DNA of 64,000 nucleotides, taken from PGYR01 sp034670025. GTDB taxonomy: Bacteria; Bacteroidota; Ignavibacteria; Kapaibacteriales; UBA2268. A program made the position numbers and the translations under genes. The notes beneath the pieces were generated by a model, which had not been told where the DNA came from, did no database searches, and saw only the letters and a list, made by a program, of their open reading frames with translations. Numbering within the stretch: the stretch's first letter is position 1; every line of letters begins with the position of its first letter. This document shows, piece after piece, positions 9,946-18,775 of this stretch. The stretch lies in assembly GCA_034670025.1 (NCBI GenBank), contig JAXMOE010000004.1, positions 208,448 to 272,447 on the forward strand, in the 5' to 3' direction.

Positions 9946-11891
9946 AAATCCCTTTTCATTTTCTTAATTTCATCAAGCCAAACCTTTCCGACTGTGTCCG
10001 ATGGCATTCTCCAATCACCTCTAGGTGAAAGGGAGACCGAACCAATCTTAATCCCATCTGGCATACAAGAACGCTTAAATTGGCTTCCGAAAAATCTTCT
10101 GAAAAATATCTCGAGCCATTCAATTAATTCTTCATTGCTATATTCTGACTTAAATATCTGTTGCAATATAAAGAATATTTTATTCGGTTTGTAAGAATGT
10201 TTAATAAAATAGTAAAGTATAACATCATGTACTTCATAAGGACCAATAATCATTTGAGTATCCTGAATTGCGTCGCCCTCTTGTGGTAATAACTCTGGAC
10301 TGATTGGGGTTGCTACTATATCTTTTAGTATTTTGCTAACTTTACCGTATTTCTTCCAATCTGATAGAACCGTTATCATAAACTGAATAACTGTCTTTGG
10401 CAGACCAGCATTTACATTATACATTGACATGTGATCGGCATTGTAAGTTGACCAACCCAAAGCTATTTCAGACAAATCACCTGTACCAACCACTATCGCA
10501 CTGTGCTTGTTCGCATAGTCCATTAGTATCTGAGTTCTCTCTCTTGCTTGTGAGTTCTCATACACAACAGTTTTTTCATTTTCGTCGTGTTCAATATCTC
10601 TAAAATGTCCACGAACTGCGTCGCTAATATCAATTACTTTCCCTGTTATGTCTAACGACTCTATAAGCTTATGGGCATTAGTGTTAGTCCTTTCGGAAGT
10701 TCCAAGCCCTGGCAACACAAGCGCGTGAACGCCTTTGGTATCTAACCCCAGCTTTTCAAATGCTTTGACTGCTACTATAAGTGCCAAAGTAGAATCCAGC
10801 CCACCCGATAGACCTAACACCACACTCTTTCCATTAATATGCAATAATCTTTTTGCTAAACCAGTAGATTGAAATTCCAGAATCTCATTTACCAAATCAT
10901 CTCTTTGTGACTCTTCGTGTATTATAAATGGGTTTCTTTCAAAACTCCTATATAACTTATCTGTAACTTTATCTTTAATGCTAAATTTGATTATCCTATA
11001 ATCTCGTTCTGGACTTTCGAATCCATAGGAGCTATTTTTCAACCTCGCATTGTAAACCTTTTCCAGATCCAAATCACTGATAGTATAGTGTGAGTCAAAG
11101 TCAAAATTCCTTTCTTCTGACAACAGCTTCCCATTTTCAGCAGTAATCAGATGACCAGAATAAATCAAATCAGTTGTAGATTCACCAGGTCCACAAGAAG
11201 AATAAATGTAGTTAGACAAAGTTCTTGCAGATTGTGTGGTTACTAACTCACGTCTATAATCAGACTTAGAAAGCAGCTCATTACTTGCACTCAAGTTAAG
11301 AATAATATTAGCACCAGCCAGAGATAAATCTAAACTCGGTGGCTTAACAGCCCACAAATCTTCGCAAATCTCTATACCAATCCTTACATCGGGTCTCTCT
11401 TCCGATTGGAAGATAATATCGCTACCGAAAGGATAGATTTCACCGTTTATCTTAATAGTGTCAAATCGTCTATCAACATCAGAAGAAAACCACCGCTCTT
11501 CATAAAATTCATTTGTACTAATTATATATTTCTTAGCTACAATACCGAGTATTTTACCACTATTAATTGCAACAGCACAGTTGAACAATCGACCAGAGCT
11601 ACGAAGTGGTGCACCCACTACAACTAATGAATCTGTGTCCTCTGTTTTCTTTCGGATTCTCTCTAAGCCACGCTCAACAGATTCTAACAGCTCAGAGTGA
11701 AAGAACAAATCATTACATGAATAAGAAGAGATAGATAGCTCTGGGAATAGGCATATATCAGCATTTTCCTCATTCGCTTTGCCAATCAAATCAATTATTG
11801 CATCAGTGTTATAATTTACATCAGCCACTCTCAACTTTGGTGCGCAGTTGAAAATTCGTATGTAATTGTACTGTCTAAGGTTAATACTCAT
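9942..11891 (-). CDS. nadE: Glutamine-dependent NAD+ synthetase
   Basis: Makes NAD+ from deamido-NAD+, ATP and glutamine, the last step of NAD synthesis in the cytoplasm. The 649-residue protein has the two expected parts. The N-terminal nitrilase-type glutaminase has triad candidates E51 (LFPELS), K120 or K121 and C176 (IGIEICEDLW). The C-terminal ATP-pyrophosphatase synthetase has the P-loop LSGGLDST at 361-368. Length fits the glutamine-dependent form. The frame opens at a TTG at 11900, but the ATG at 11891 is preferred. No Shine-Dalgarno sequence is visible, as is common in this group. It overlaps the following response regulator gene by 4 nt. Confidence 0.95.
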   Translation of the reverse strand: MSINLRQYNYIRIFNCAPKLRVADVNYNTDAIIDLIGKANEENADICLFPELSISSYSCNDLFFHSELLESVERGLERIRKKTEDTDSLVVVGAPLRSSGRLFNCAVAINSGKILGIVAKKYIISTNEFYEERWFSSDVDRRFDTIKINGEIYPFGSDIIFQSEERPDVRIGIEICEDLWAVKPPSLDLSLAGANIILNLSASNELLSKSDYRRELVTTQSARTLSNYIYSSCGPGESTTDLIYSGHLITAENGKLLSEERNFDFDSHYTISDLDLEKVYNARLKNSSYGFESPERDYRIIKFSIKDKVTDKLYRSFERNPFIIHEESQRDDLVNEILEFQSTGLAKRLLHINGKSVVLGLSGGLDSTLALIVAVKAFEKLGLDTKGVHALVLPGLGTSERTNTNAHKLIESLDITGKVIDISDAVRGHFRDIEHDENEKTVVYENSQARERTQILMDYANKHSAIVVGTGDLSEIALGWSTYNADHMSMYNVNAGLPKTVIQFMITVLSDWKKYGKVSKILKDIVATPISPELLPQEGDAIQDTQMIIGPYEVHDVILYYFIKHSYKPNKIFFILQQIFKSEYSNEELIEWLEIFFRRFFGSQFKRSCMPDGIKIGSVSLSPRGDWRMPSDTVGKVWLDEIKKMKRDL

Positions 11892-11955
11892 ATTTTTCAA
11901 ACTTGTTTATTCATTGACATATCTTGTAGTTATCGCTCTTATTCAACACAAATAA

Positions 11956-14079
11956 TTATCTTACTTCTTGCCCATCTTCCACTTCTTTTTCGGGGCTAAC
12001 GAGTGCCAACTGCCCATCGTCAGAGTTCACCGCCAAAAGCATTCCTTCCGACTTTTCGCCCATCAACTTAGCAGGAGCTAAGTTAGCCACAACTACCACA
12101 GTTTTACCAACGATTTCCTCGGCGGAGTAGTGCTGACTTATACCAGCTATTATCTGTCTTTGCTCATTGCCAATCTTCACTTGTAGTTTCAGCAACTTCT
12201 TCGATTTCTTTATTGGCTCTGCCTCTATTACCTTAGCAGTCTTTAGCTTCACTTTCATGAAGTCATCAAACGTGATTTGTTCATCTTCCTGCTTATTGGC
12301 AGCTTTCTTATCACCTAATTTTTCTTTCTCTGCTTCCACCCACTCGTCCTCTATTCTTGTAAATAATATCTCTGGTTTTCTTATTTCCGTCCCAGTTTCT
12401 AACATTGGAATCCCCGCTGAAGCCCATACATTAGATAGTATTATGTCATCACCCACTACTATATCTTCACCAAAAAGCGATTGGATATAGGCGGAAGTAT
12501 AAGGCAAAATAGGTGCAAACAGTATAGAAAGTGAACGGATAATCTGACTACATACAAACATTGTCTTTTCGGCTTTCTCGGGGTCAGCTTTTCCTGATTT
12601 CCATGGCTCTTCATCATTGAAGTATTTATTTGCAGCTCTTGCTATATTCATAGTTTCTGTAATAGCATCACGGAATCTGAACTTATCATAATTCTGTGAA
12701 ATCTTATCTATTCCAGACTTCAAGCTATCAATCATCAATTTGTCATTTGCCTCTATCTCTATACTCTCATCACCAAACCAATAGTCCATCACAGGAGCAT
12801 ACTTTGCGGAAAGAGTAGGCACTTTCCCTTCATAATTCTTGTGTAAGAATGTAAGCTGCCTGTTGATAAAATTACCCAATATTGCGGCTAACTCATTGTT
12901 AGAGCGAGCTTGGTAATCCTTCCAAGTGAAATCAGCGTCCCTTGTTTCTGGGAAATTCATTGCCAGCGAGTACCTAAGAGCATCAATCATTGATGGCTCG
13001 GTATAAGTATCAACAAAGTCCTTCAAATCTATAGACCAATTTCTTGATTTGGAGAATTTATTACCCTCCAAATTCAAAAACTCATGTGCAGGAACATTTT
13101 TCGGTAAAATATAAGGATTGTCGGAATCTTTACGACCGTGAAGCATAGCAGGGAAAATCAACGTGTGGAAGACAATGTTATCCTTTCCTATAAAGGCGTA
13201 ATACTCTGTGTCCTCGTTTTGCCACCATTCTTTCCACTCATCAGTTCCACCAAAATGCTTCTTTGTTGCCGAAATATAGCCCAACACGGCATCGAACCAT
13301 ACATATAATACTTTGTCCTTAGTCTTTTCCTTGTCCATTCCCTCTATTTTGTCTAAGTGAACACCCCACTTCAAATCGCGAGTAATAGCTCTGTTGCTCA
13401 GGCCCTGCTTAAGCCAACTTCTAGTTTGTTGCAACACATTGTCCTTCCACGCATTTGAATTGGACTCGATATAATCTTCCAAAAACGTTTGGAATTCACC
13501 AAACTTGAAATACCAGTGAGTGGTCTTTCTGAGAGTTGGAGTCTTGCCACTAATCAAACTTATTGGATTTTTCAGCTCAGTCTGATTGTAGTAAGCACCG
13601 CAACTATCGCACTGATCGCCACGAGCATTGTCCTTACCACAGTTGGGGCAAGTCCCCTCCACGTATCTGTCAGGTAGGAACATATTCTTATCTTCATCAT
13701 AGAACTGCTCTGTTTCCTCTTCGTGCAAGAAACCCTTGTCTAAAAAATGCTTGAAAAATTCCTTAGCTACCTCGTGGTGTTCGGGGATGGAGGTACGCGA
13801 ATACACATCGAACGACATTCCGAATTTATCGAAAGCTTCCTTGTTAGAATTGTGGTATTTGTCGATTATATCTTTGGGGGTAACTCCTTCCTTTTCGGCA
13901 GCAATTGTGATTGCCACACCGTGTTCATCTGAACCAGACACAAAAAGCACATCATCGCCAGTCAATCGCTTATAGCGGACGAATAGGTCTGCCGGCAGAT
14001 ATGCACCGGCACAGTGCCCTAAGTGAATATATCCATTTGCATAAGGTAGGGCTGAAGTTACGAGTATTTTCTTATTCAT
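11956..14079 (-). CDS. metG: Methionyl-tRNA synthetase
   Basis: Charges tRNA-Met with methionine. The 707-residue protein shows the class I signature HLGH (residues 19-22), a zinc-binding insert with paired cysteines (CPNCGKDNARGDQCDSC), and the KMSKS-type loop as KFSKS. The C-terminal extra domain (from about residue 595, EQITFDDFMKVKLKTAKV) is the OB-fold tRNA-binding domain that gives dimeric MetRS its length. The frame extends upstream to a TTG at 14118, but the ATG at 14079 gives the usual MNKKILVTSALPYANG start. The upstream TTG overlaps a promoter-like element, which also argues against it. Confidence 0.96.
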   Translation of the reverse strand: MNKKILVTSALPYANGYIHLGHCAGAYLPADLFVRYKRLTGDDVLFVSGSDEHGVAITIAAEKEGVTPKDIIDKYHNSNKEAFDKFGMSFDVYSRTSIPEHHEVAKEFFKHFLDKGFLHEEETEQFYDEDKNMFLPDRYVEGTCPNCGKDNARGDQCDSCGAYYNQTELKNPISLISGKTPTLRKTTHWYFKFGEFQTFLEDYIESNSNAWKDNVLQQTRSWLKQGLSNRAITRDLKWGVHLDKIEGMDKEKTKDKVLYVWFDAVLGYISATKKHFGGTDEWKEWWQNEDTEYYAFIGKDNIVFHTLIFPAMLHGRKDSDNPYILPKNVPAHEFLNLEGNKFSKSRNWSIDLKDFVDTYTEPSMIDALRYSLAMNFPETRDADFTWKDYQARSNNELAAILGNFINRQLTFLHKNYEGKVPTLSAKYAPVMDYWFGDESIEIEANDKLMIDSLKSGIDKISQNYDKFRFRDAITETMNIARAANKYFNDEEPWKSGKADPEKAEKTMFVCSQIIRSLSILFAPILPYTSAYIQSLFGEDIVVGDDIILSNVWASAGIPMLETGTEIRKPEILFTRIEDEWVEAEKEKLGDKKAANKQEDEQITFDDFMKVKLKTAKVIEAEPIKKSKKLLKLQVKIGNEQRQIIAGISQHYSAEEIVGKTVVVVANLAPAKLMGEKSEGMLLAVNSDDGQLALVSPEKEVEDGQEVR

Positions 14080-14115
14080 ATTAGTTATATAAGTGTTTTT
14101 ATTCTTGATAGAATA

Positions 14116-14123
14116 CAAATATA
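14116..14123 (-). promoter_or_regulatory. Candidate -7 element upstream of metG
   Basis: TATATTTG on the minus strand fits the Bacteroidota TAnnTTTG consensus, about 37 nt upstream of the preferred metG ATG at 14079. No clear -33 TTG is seen, so support is partial. Confidence 0.35.
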
Positions 14124-14206
14124 ACTAAGCTTAGTTGGAATTAGTAATAAAAAAAATTAACCTTGAAAAAGTAAAGTTAGTTTCTTCAAATAAAGTTTCG
14201 TCATAC

Positions 14207-14629
14207 CTACCCCCTAAACTCAGATTTAACATGAGTGCCATCACAATAAGGTTTGTTAGCAGAATCTCCACACCTGCAGAATGCGGTTTGTTTAGCTCTG
14301 TTTTCGGTTTGCCCATTGCTGTTTGTTACTTCTATGTTTCCTTTAACTATTAGTGGTCCATTTTCTAATACATTTACTTTCACATTACTGTCATTCATAT
14401 CATTTTCCTCATTATTTAATCTATAACTCAACGCACCCGAAGGACACATATCTATTTGCTCCTTTAATTCGGCAGTTGTTGCATTTTCAACCTTTATCCA
14501 AGGACGTGCTTCGGGGTCGTAAACATCTGGTAAAATCTTAATACATACTTTAGCATGAATACACTTACTGGCATCCCACAATACGGTCATATCATCGTTC
14601 GAATACTCTTTTACTTTTCTCACTTCCAC
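14207..14629 (-). CDS. Fer4_19-CDGSH two-domain iron-sulfur protein
   Basis: A 140-residue cytoplasmic protein that joins two small iron-sulfur modules. Residues about 15-70 resemble the divergent 4Fe-4S mono-cluster domain (Fer4_19): CIHAKVCIK...WIKVEN...CPSGAL. Residues about 110-140 hold a CDGSH domain with the ligand pattern CRCGDSANKPYCDGTH, expected to bind a 2Fe-2S cluster through three Cys and one His. The role is probably electron transfer or redox sensing, with no known substrate. It starts at GTG; the GTG at 14629 gives the longest form, while the GTG at 14623 has a better-spaced GAGG upstream. It lies 50 nt downstream of a thioredoxin-like gene on the same strand, a plausible redox grouping. 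Confidence 0.88.
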   Translation of the reverse strand: MEVRKVKEYSNDDMTVLWDASKCIHAKVCIKILPDVYDPEARPWIKVENATTAELKEQIDMCPSGALSYRLNNEENDMNDSNVKVNVLENGPLIVKGNIEVTNSNGQTENRAKQTAFCRCGDSANKPYCDGTHVKSEFRG

Positions 14630-14679
14630 CTCTTTTTTATAATTTTCACAACTATTTTAAATTTGTACTCAATTCTACA

Positions 14680-16419
14680 CTACCCACCCATCTGCTCTTT
14701 CAAAGTAGTAATCAGCCCTTTACCTCTTAGTTCATGACTCTTTAGCTTTACAAACTTACCATCAGGGTCAACTAACATCACTGTCGGGAATGAATTAATA
14801 CCATATTGCTTCAGAACTCCCTTTGCGTAGCCATCTATGTCAATAGTGTTTGGCCATTCCATTTTGTTTTTTTCCATATAGTCTGCCACTACCTTCACTG
14901 ACCTATCGCTGGACACCCCTATTATCACAAAGCCATCATCTTTTAGCTCGTTATAAGCTTTGGCTAAGTGCGGCGTTTCCCCACGACAAGGACCGCACCA
15001 CGTACCCCAAAAATCTAACAACACCCACTTACCTCTGTACTCGGAAAGTTTAGTTTCTTTGCCATCCGTAGTTTTGAATGCGAAGTCAGGTGCGTGGGTC
15101 ATTGATTTCAACTTCAGTTTAGCTAAATCTTTTGCCACACCATCTCGTGGCCATCTGTCCAAATCATCAAACTTACCTATTTCTTTTAATTCAGTTCTTA
15201 GGGCTTCTACATACTCTGGATTGTCTGCAAACTCACTACCTGCTAATCTCGAATAAAGACCATATCTCAAATAGTATCTATTCCTTTTATTTAGCGATTT
15301 TAAATATACATTTTCTAAAGCTTCAATGTATGGCTTAGGATTCTCTTTGAAAACATCATCATAGATTATATCATTAAAGTTTGCATAGAACACTGTTGGT
15401 AACTCTTGCAGAGACCTCAACAGCTTTTTATTATGCTCCCAAGTATCGAGCGAATCAGCAGCTTTCATTAATTGTTGTTTTGTCAAACTGACAAAATCTG
15501 TAAGATACGGAGAGTCATTAGCAGCCAACAGACTATCACTTACACTTACGAACCTGTTGAATTTAGTCAAGGTGTTATTCTTTCGTTTTTCTAATGTCTC
15601 CTCACTGAGATTTTTTATTGCCCCCTTGCTTTTTTGCTGGACATAGTAATAGTAATCTTGCCTTAAGTTAGCCACCTCCATAGACGGCACTTGCTCCTCA
15701 TACAAACTATACGCCTCGTTCACAGGGGACTTTATCCATTCTCCACTGGTCATGCTCAGTTCATTTTCATCTTCCGATGTACTGTAATCATTAACATCAA
15801 TAGTAACATTCCATTTCCCGTCGTCAGTCTCTACAACTGCATTGTAATCACCATTGTGATCATACTCCCACTCCCCTTTGTGGTTCTCAGGCGAAACAGC
15901 TTGCTCTCCTATTATAACTACATAAGAAACAGATCCATCTTTTTTGTAAACCTTAGAATACTTCTCATCATTCAAATCAATATCAAACTCAACTCTTCCA
16001 TTTTCATCAAGCACTTCCTTCTCCATTACCCTGCCTCGGCTAAGAAACATATATACAGCAGCAGAATCTGTAGTTGGTTTCACTTTTCTTTTGTGCAAAG
16101 TTGCTTCTAATCGTGGATTCTCATCGCCCTCTATATACTTAGTCATAAATGCCTCATACCCCTCGGCCGCTAGGTGAAGCTCGGCGTAATTAATACCGTC
16201 GGGTATTTCTACAATGAACTCACCACTTTTGTCAACTTCCACAATTTTCAGCAAGTTGTCTTCGTTATTTCTGAAGCGATTATAATAAACATAAACTTCC
16301 ATTTTGGCATCGCCACCATCGGATAAAGTTATTTTTCCAGTGATGATGTCCATATCCTCTGCGGATAGAGTTAATGTGCCGATTAGCAAAGCCAACAGGA
16401 TAAATAGTACATTTCTCAT
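14680..16419 (-). CDS. TlpA-like thioredoxin-domain protein with long N-terminal region
   Basis: A 579-residue exported protein. The signal peptide is MRNVLFILLALLIGTLTLSA. The C-terminal 140 residues form a TlpA/redoxin domain (APDFAFKTTDGKETKLSEYR, then LLDFWGTWCGPCRGETP) with active-site cysteines C475 and C478 in WCGPC and a cis-Pro loop in GINSFPTVML. The roughly 430 residues before it are acidic and partly helical, with an N-terminal carboxypeptidase-regulatory-like beta segment; I do not recognise a known catalytic domain there. It is likely a periplasmic thiol-disulfide reductase. The ATG at 16419 follows GAGGA with 7 nt spacing, so it is preferred to the TTG two codons upstream. Confidence 0.85.
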   Translation of the reverse strand: MRNVLFILLALLIGTLTLSAEDMDIITGKITLSDGGDAKMEVYVYYNRFRNNEDNLLKIVEVDKSGEFIVEIPDGINYAELHLAAEGYEAFMTKYIEGDENPRLEATLHKRKVKPTTDSAAVYMFLSRGRVMEKEVLDENGRVEFDIDLNDEKYSKVYKKDGSVSYVVIIGEQAVSPENHKGEWEYDHNGDYNAVVETDDGKWNVTIDVNDYSTSEDENELSMTSGEWIKSPVNEAYSLYEEQVPSMEVANLRQDYYYYVQQKSKGAIKNLSEETLEKRKNNTLTKFNRFVSVSDSLLAANDSPYLTDFVSLTKQQLMKAADSLDTWEHNKKLLRSLQELPTVFYANFNDIIYDDVFKENPKPYIEALENVYLKSLNKRNRYYLRYGLYSRLAGSEFADNPEYVEALRTELKEIGKFDDLDRWPRDGVAKDLAKLKLKSMTHAPDFAFKTTDGKETKLSEYRGKWVLLDFWGTWCGPCRGETPHLAKAYNELKDDGFVIIGVSSDRSVKVVADYMEKNKMEWPNTIDIDGYAKGVLKQYGINSFPTVMLVDPDGKFVKLKSHELRGKGLITTLKEQMGG

Positions 16420-16578
16420 AGTCAAGTCCTCATAAATGCTTGTGTATATAATTGCTTAGATTTATCAAATTACCATATTTTAGTCAATTCTTCAAATGTA
16501 GATTTGATTTAATTTTGTAAGTTTAGAGTCCAACAATGATTTATTCTATTAATTTATAATCAAAAGAACGAGGTTAAA

Positions 16579-17127
16579 ATGACACCAGAAGAGAAAATGG
16601 TACAGAGCGTAGAAGAAAAAACGGGTAAGCCAATAGCTCATTGGATTAATGTAGTTAAGAAATCTGGAATTGACAAACACAAAGCAATAATCAACCACCT
16701 GAAAGATGACCACGGCTTCACTTATGGATTCGCCAACTTAGTAGCACACAAAGCAAAAAAATCAGATGCAAAATCAGTTAGCGAGACTACCGATTTGGTT
16801 GAGTTACAATACAAAGGCAAAGAATCACTCAAACCAATATATGACAAGTTAATGAAAGAAATAGAAAAATTTGGCAATGTAGAAATAGCACCTAAGAAAT
16901 CTTACGTTAGTTTGAGAGGAAAAAAGCAATTCGCACTAATACAACCATCAACAAAAACAAGAGTTGATGTAGGGATAAATTCAAAAGAGTTGGAAGTGAG
17001 CGACAGATTAGAAAAATCAGGCAGCTTCAACTCTATGTGTTCCCACAGAGTAAGACTGACTGGCGAATCAGAAGTCAATAAAGAGCTCATAAATTGGATA
17101 AAACAGGCTTATGATGAAGCGAAGTAG
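16579..17127 (+). CDS. DUF4287/DUF5655 domain protein
   Basis: A 182-residue cytoplasmic protein with the two-domain layout of a known uncharacterised family. The N-terminal DUF4287 (about residues 5-60) reads EKTGKPIAHWINVVKKSGID and continues DHGFTYGFANLVAH. The C-terminal DUF5655 (about residues 75-180) includes KESLKPIYDKLM, KKSYVSLRGKKQFALIQPST and SMCSHRVRL. No catalytic function is established. The DUF5655 fold binds small molecules or nucleic acid only by speculation. The ATG at 16579 is preceded by GAGG. It is divergent from the thioredoxin-like gene across a 159-nt gap and is followed by a hairpin-array repeat. Confidence 0.88.
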   Translation: MTPEEKMVQSVEEKTGKPIAHWINVVKKSGIDKHKAIINHLKDDHGFTYGFANLVAHKAKKSDAKSVSETTDLVELQYKGKESLKPIYDKLMKEIEKFGNVEIAPKKSYVSLRGKKQFALIQPSTKTRVDVGINSKELEVSDRLEKSGSFNSMCSHRVRLTGESEVNKELINWIKQAYDEAK

Positions 17128-17143
17128 AAAAGGGACATATAAC

Positions 17144-17465
17144 CAATCTCTATGCCCCTTTGGAGGGGCTGGCAGAAACTTGTTTCTGACTGGGGAGGAC
17201 TTGAAAATGTCACAGCGAGGACTGAAAGGAAGTGGCTGTCTCATTTGAGATTGCCGCACTTCGTTCGCAATGACTTATTCCTCCACCTCCGTCTTTTGCC
17301 TTCAGCAAAAGCCACCTCCGCCAGCGGAGGACAATCGCACCTGTGTCTTTTGTAGAGACGGATTGTGGTCGCTGAGCCTGTCGAAGCGCATTCGTCTCTT
17401 TAGCCACATAGTGGCTAAACATCTGTAGTGTTTCAGAATAATATATGCAATGGCCGCGTAGCGGT
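17144..17465 (+). repeat. Hairpin-array repeat, copy A
   Basis: The 361-nt gap between the DUF4287 gene and the orphan sorting domain has no credible gene. It is a chain of short perfect or near-perfect inverted repeats: 17154-17169 (GCCCCTT/GAGGGGC), 17173-17188 (CAGAAAC/GTTTCTG), 17293-17311 (CTTTTGC/GCAAAAG), 17315-17330 (CCTCCGC/GCGGAGG), 17400-17418 (TTAGCCAC/GTGGCTAA) and 17454-17464 (CCGC/GCGG). The part from about 17150 to 17312 aligns in reverse complement with 41765-41930. The conserved core (17209-17274) includes GATTGCCGCACTTCGTTCGC. The later string GGTCGCTGAGCCTGTCGAAG resembles intergenic repeats I recall from other bacteria. No transposase is nearby. Confidence 0.85.
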
Positions 17466-17488
17466 TATACAACCACACTTGATATACT

Positions 17489-17803
17489 CTACTCCTTCGC
17501 AAAACGCTTATAAATCTTGTTATTAATCCTAATGAAATAAGTCCCGGTACTCAAAGCATCAACATTTATACTTTTTTCATTTGCTAAGCTAAGACCATCT
17601 AAGCTTAACATATTCTTACCACTAATATCTATTACTTCAATTGATTCCAATCCTTTCTCATAAGTAATATTCACTTCTGATTGTGCTGGGTTGGGGTAAA
17701 CAGATAGGTTTATTAGTTCAGTTTCTATGCTTGCTTGTATGTCGAGTTTGTATCTATATAGCTTTCGTATTGAATACATTAATCCATCATCACCTTTTAG
17801 CAA
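17489..17803 (-). pseudogene. Orphan T9SS type A sorting domain fragment
   Basis: This frame encodes about 104 residues, of which the last 75 form a typical T9SS C-terminal sorting domain: LSVYPNPAQSEVNITYEKG, then IEVIDISGKNML, then LSTGTYFIRINNK and a basic tail. There is no signal peptide and no cargo domain. The frame opens at a TTG at 17803, and the only early ATG (17779) also lacks an export signal. The 135 nt between it and accD hold no continuation. It is therefore best read as the 3' remnant of a deleted or rearranged secreted-protein gene. It lies just beside hairpin-array copy A, which may mark the rearrangement. Confidence 0.7.
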
Positions 17804-17938
17804 AAAAACTCAACCAAACTAAAACATACACAAAATAATAAACCCAAACCATATCCGTTTTATTCACGAATTTTAGGAAGTTAATATTTCAATAACTATA
17901 TTGAATTTGAATTAAAACAATAAAAAAGAACAATAATT

Positions 17939-18775
17939 ATGTCTTGGTTTAAAAGATCAGAAAAGAATATAAAAAGTGAAGAACACAGAAATATGCCAGA
18001 TGGGCTGTGGACAAAAGCACCCAACGGTAACGTTATTTACAAAAAAGAATTAGAAGAACACCTATACACCGACCCCAATAGCGACCACCACTTCCGTGTT
18101 GGCTCCAAAGAATACATAGAAATATTATTCGACGAAGGGACGTTCAAAGAAACTGAGAAAAAAATAAAGTCTGCAGACCCTCTCGAGTTTGAAGACACAA
18201 AAAAATACACGGATAGATTAGCAGCGGCTTACAAAAAAACTGACAGCAAAGACGCACTAACCACTGGCTATGGCAACATAAACGGACACAAAGTGTCATT
18301 CGGTTGTATGAACTTCGACTTCGTTGGTGGAAGTATGGGCTCAGTAGTAGGCGAGAAATTCGTCCGTGCAACTAACTATGCAATTAAGAACAAATGCCCA
18401 CTAATTATCATCTCTACTTCTGGTGGAGCTAGAATGCAAGAAGCCGTTATCTCACTTATGCAAATGGCTAAGACAAGTGTAGCACTTGCACAATTAGAAG
18501 AAGCTGGATTGCCGTTCATATCTATACTGACTGACCCAACAACTGGTGGTGTAAGTGCCAGCTTTGCAATGCTCGGTGACGTTATCATAGCCGAACCGGG
18601 AGCATTGATTGGTTTCGCTGGCCCAAGAGTAGTAGAGCAAACAATAAAACGTAAGCTACCAGAAGGATTCCAAAGAGCCGAGTTCTTACTCGAGCATGGA
18701 TTTGTAGATATGATAGTCCACAGAAAAGATATGAAAGAAGAGCTAACTAAGATAATATCTTGGTTTGGTAAGTGA
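17939..18775 (+). CDS. accD: Acetyl-CoA carboxylase carboxyltransferase beta subunit, zinc cysteines absent
   Basis: The beta subunit of the carboxyltransferase half of acetyl-CoA carboxylase, which moves CO2 from biotin to acetyl-CoA for fatty-acid synthesis. The 278-residue protein has the crotonase-like carboxyltransferase core with STSGGARMQE, a DPTTGGVSASFA turn, and GFAGPRVVEQTI. Length and order fit AccD throughout. The N-terminal zinc ribbon is unusual: the region corresponding to WxKCPxCG...CPxCxxHxR reads WTKAPNGNVIYKKELEEH followed by TDPNSDHHFR, so all four cysteine ligands are gone while flanking residues remain. The ATG at 17939 is the first in frame. The last codons overlap the next gene's start by 11 nt. 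Confidence 0.93.
   Translation: MSWFKRSEKNIKSEEHRNMPDGLWTKAPNGNVIYKKELEEHLYTDPNSDHHFRVGSKEYIEILFDEGTFKETEKKIKSADPLEFEDTKKYTDRLAAAYKKTDSKDALTTGYGNINGHKVSFGCMNFDFVGGSMGSVVGEKFVRATNYAIKNKCPLIIISTSGGARMQEAVISLMQMAKTSVALAQLEEAGLPFISILTDPTTGGVSASFAMLGDVIIAEPGALIGFAGPRVVEQTIKRKLPEGFQRAEFLLEHGFVDMIVHRKDMKEELTKIISWFGK

Noticed and set aside
12167..12490. 107-residue plus-strand open frame inside metG
   Set aside because: Antisense shadow of a well-conserved synthetase gene; no start signal.
14080..14118. N-terminal extension of metG from a TTG
   Set aside because: The extension is not seen in MetRS proteins and overlaps a promoter-like TATATTTG; the ATG at 14079 gives the conserved start.
15691..16110. 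139-residue plus-strand open frame
   Set aside because: Antisense to the thioredoxin-like protein gene; hydrophobic composition comes from the acidic codons of the opposite strand.
17144..17465. CRISPR array
   Set aside because: The palindromic units are not identical direct repeats with regular unique spacers, and no cas gene is present.
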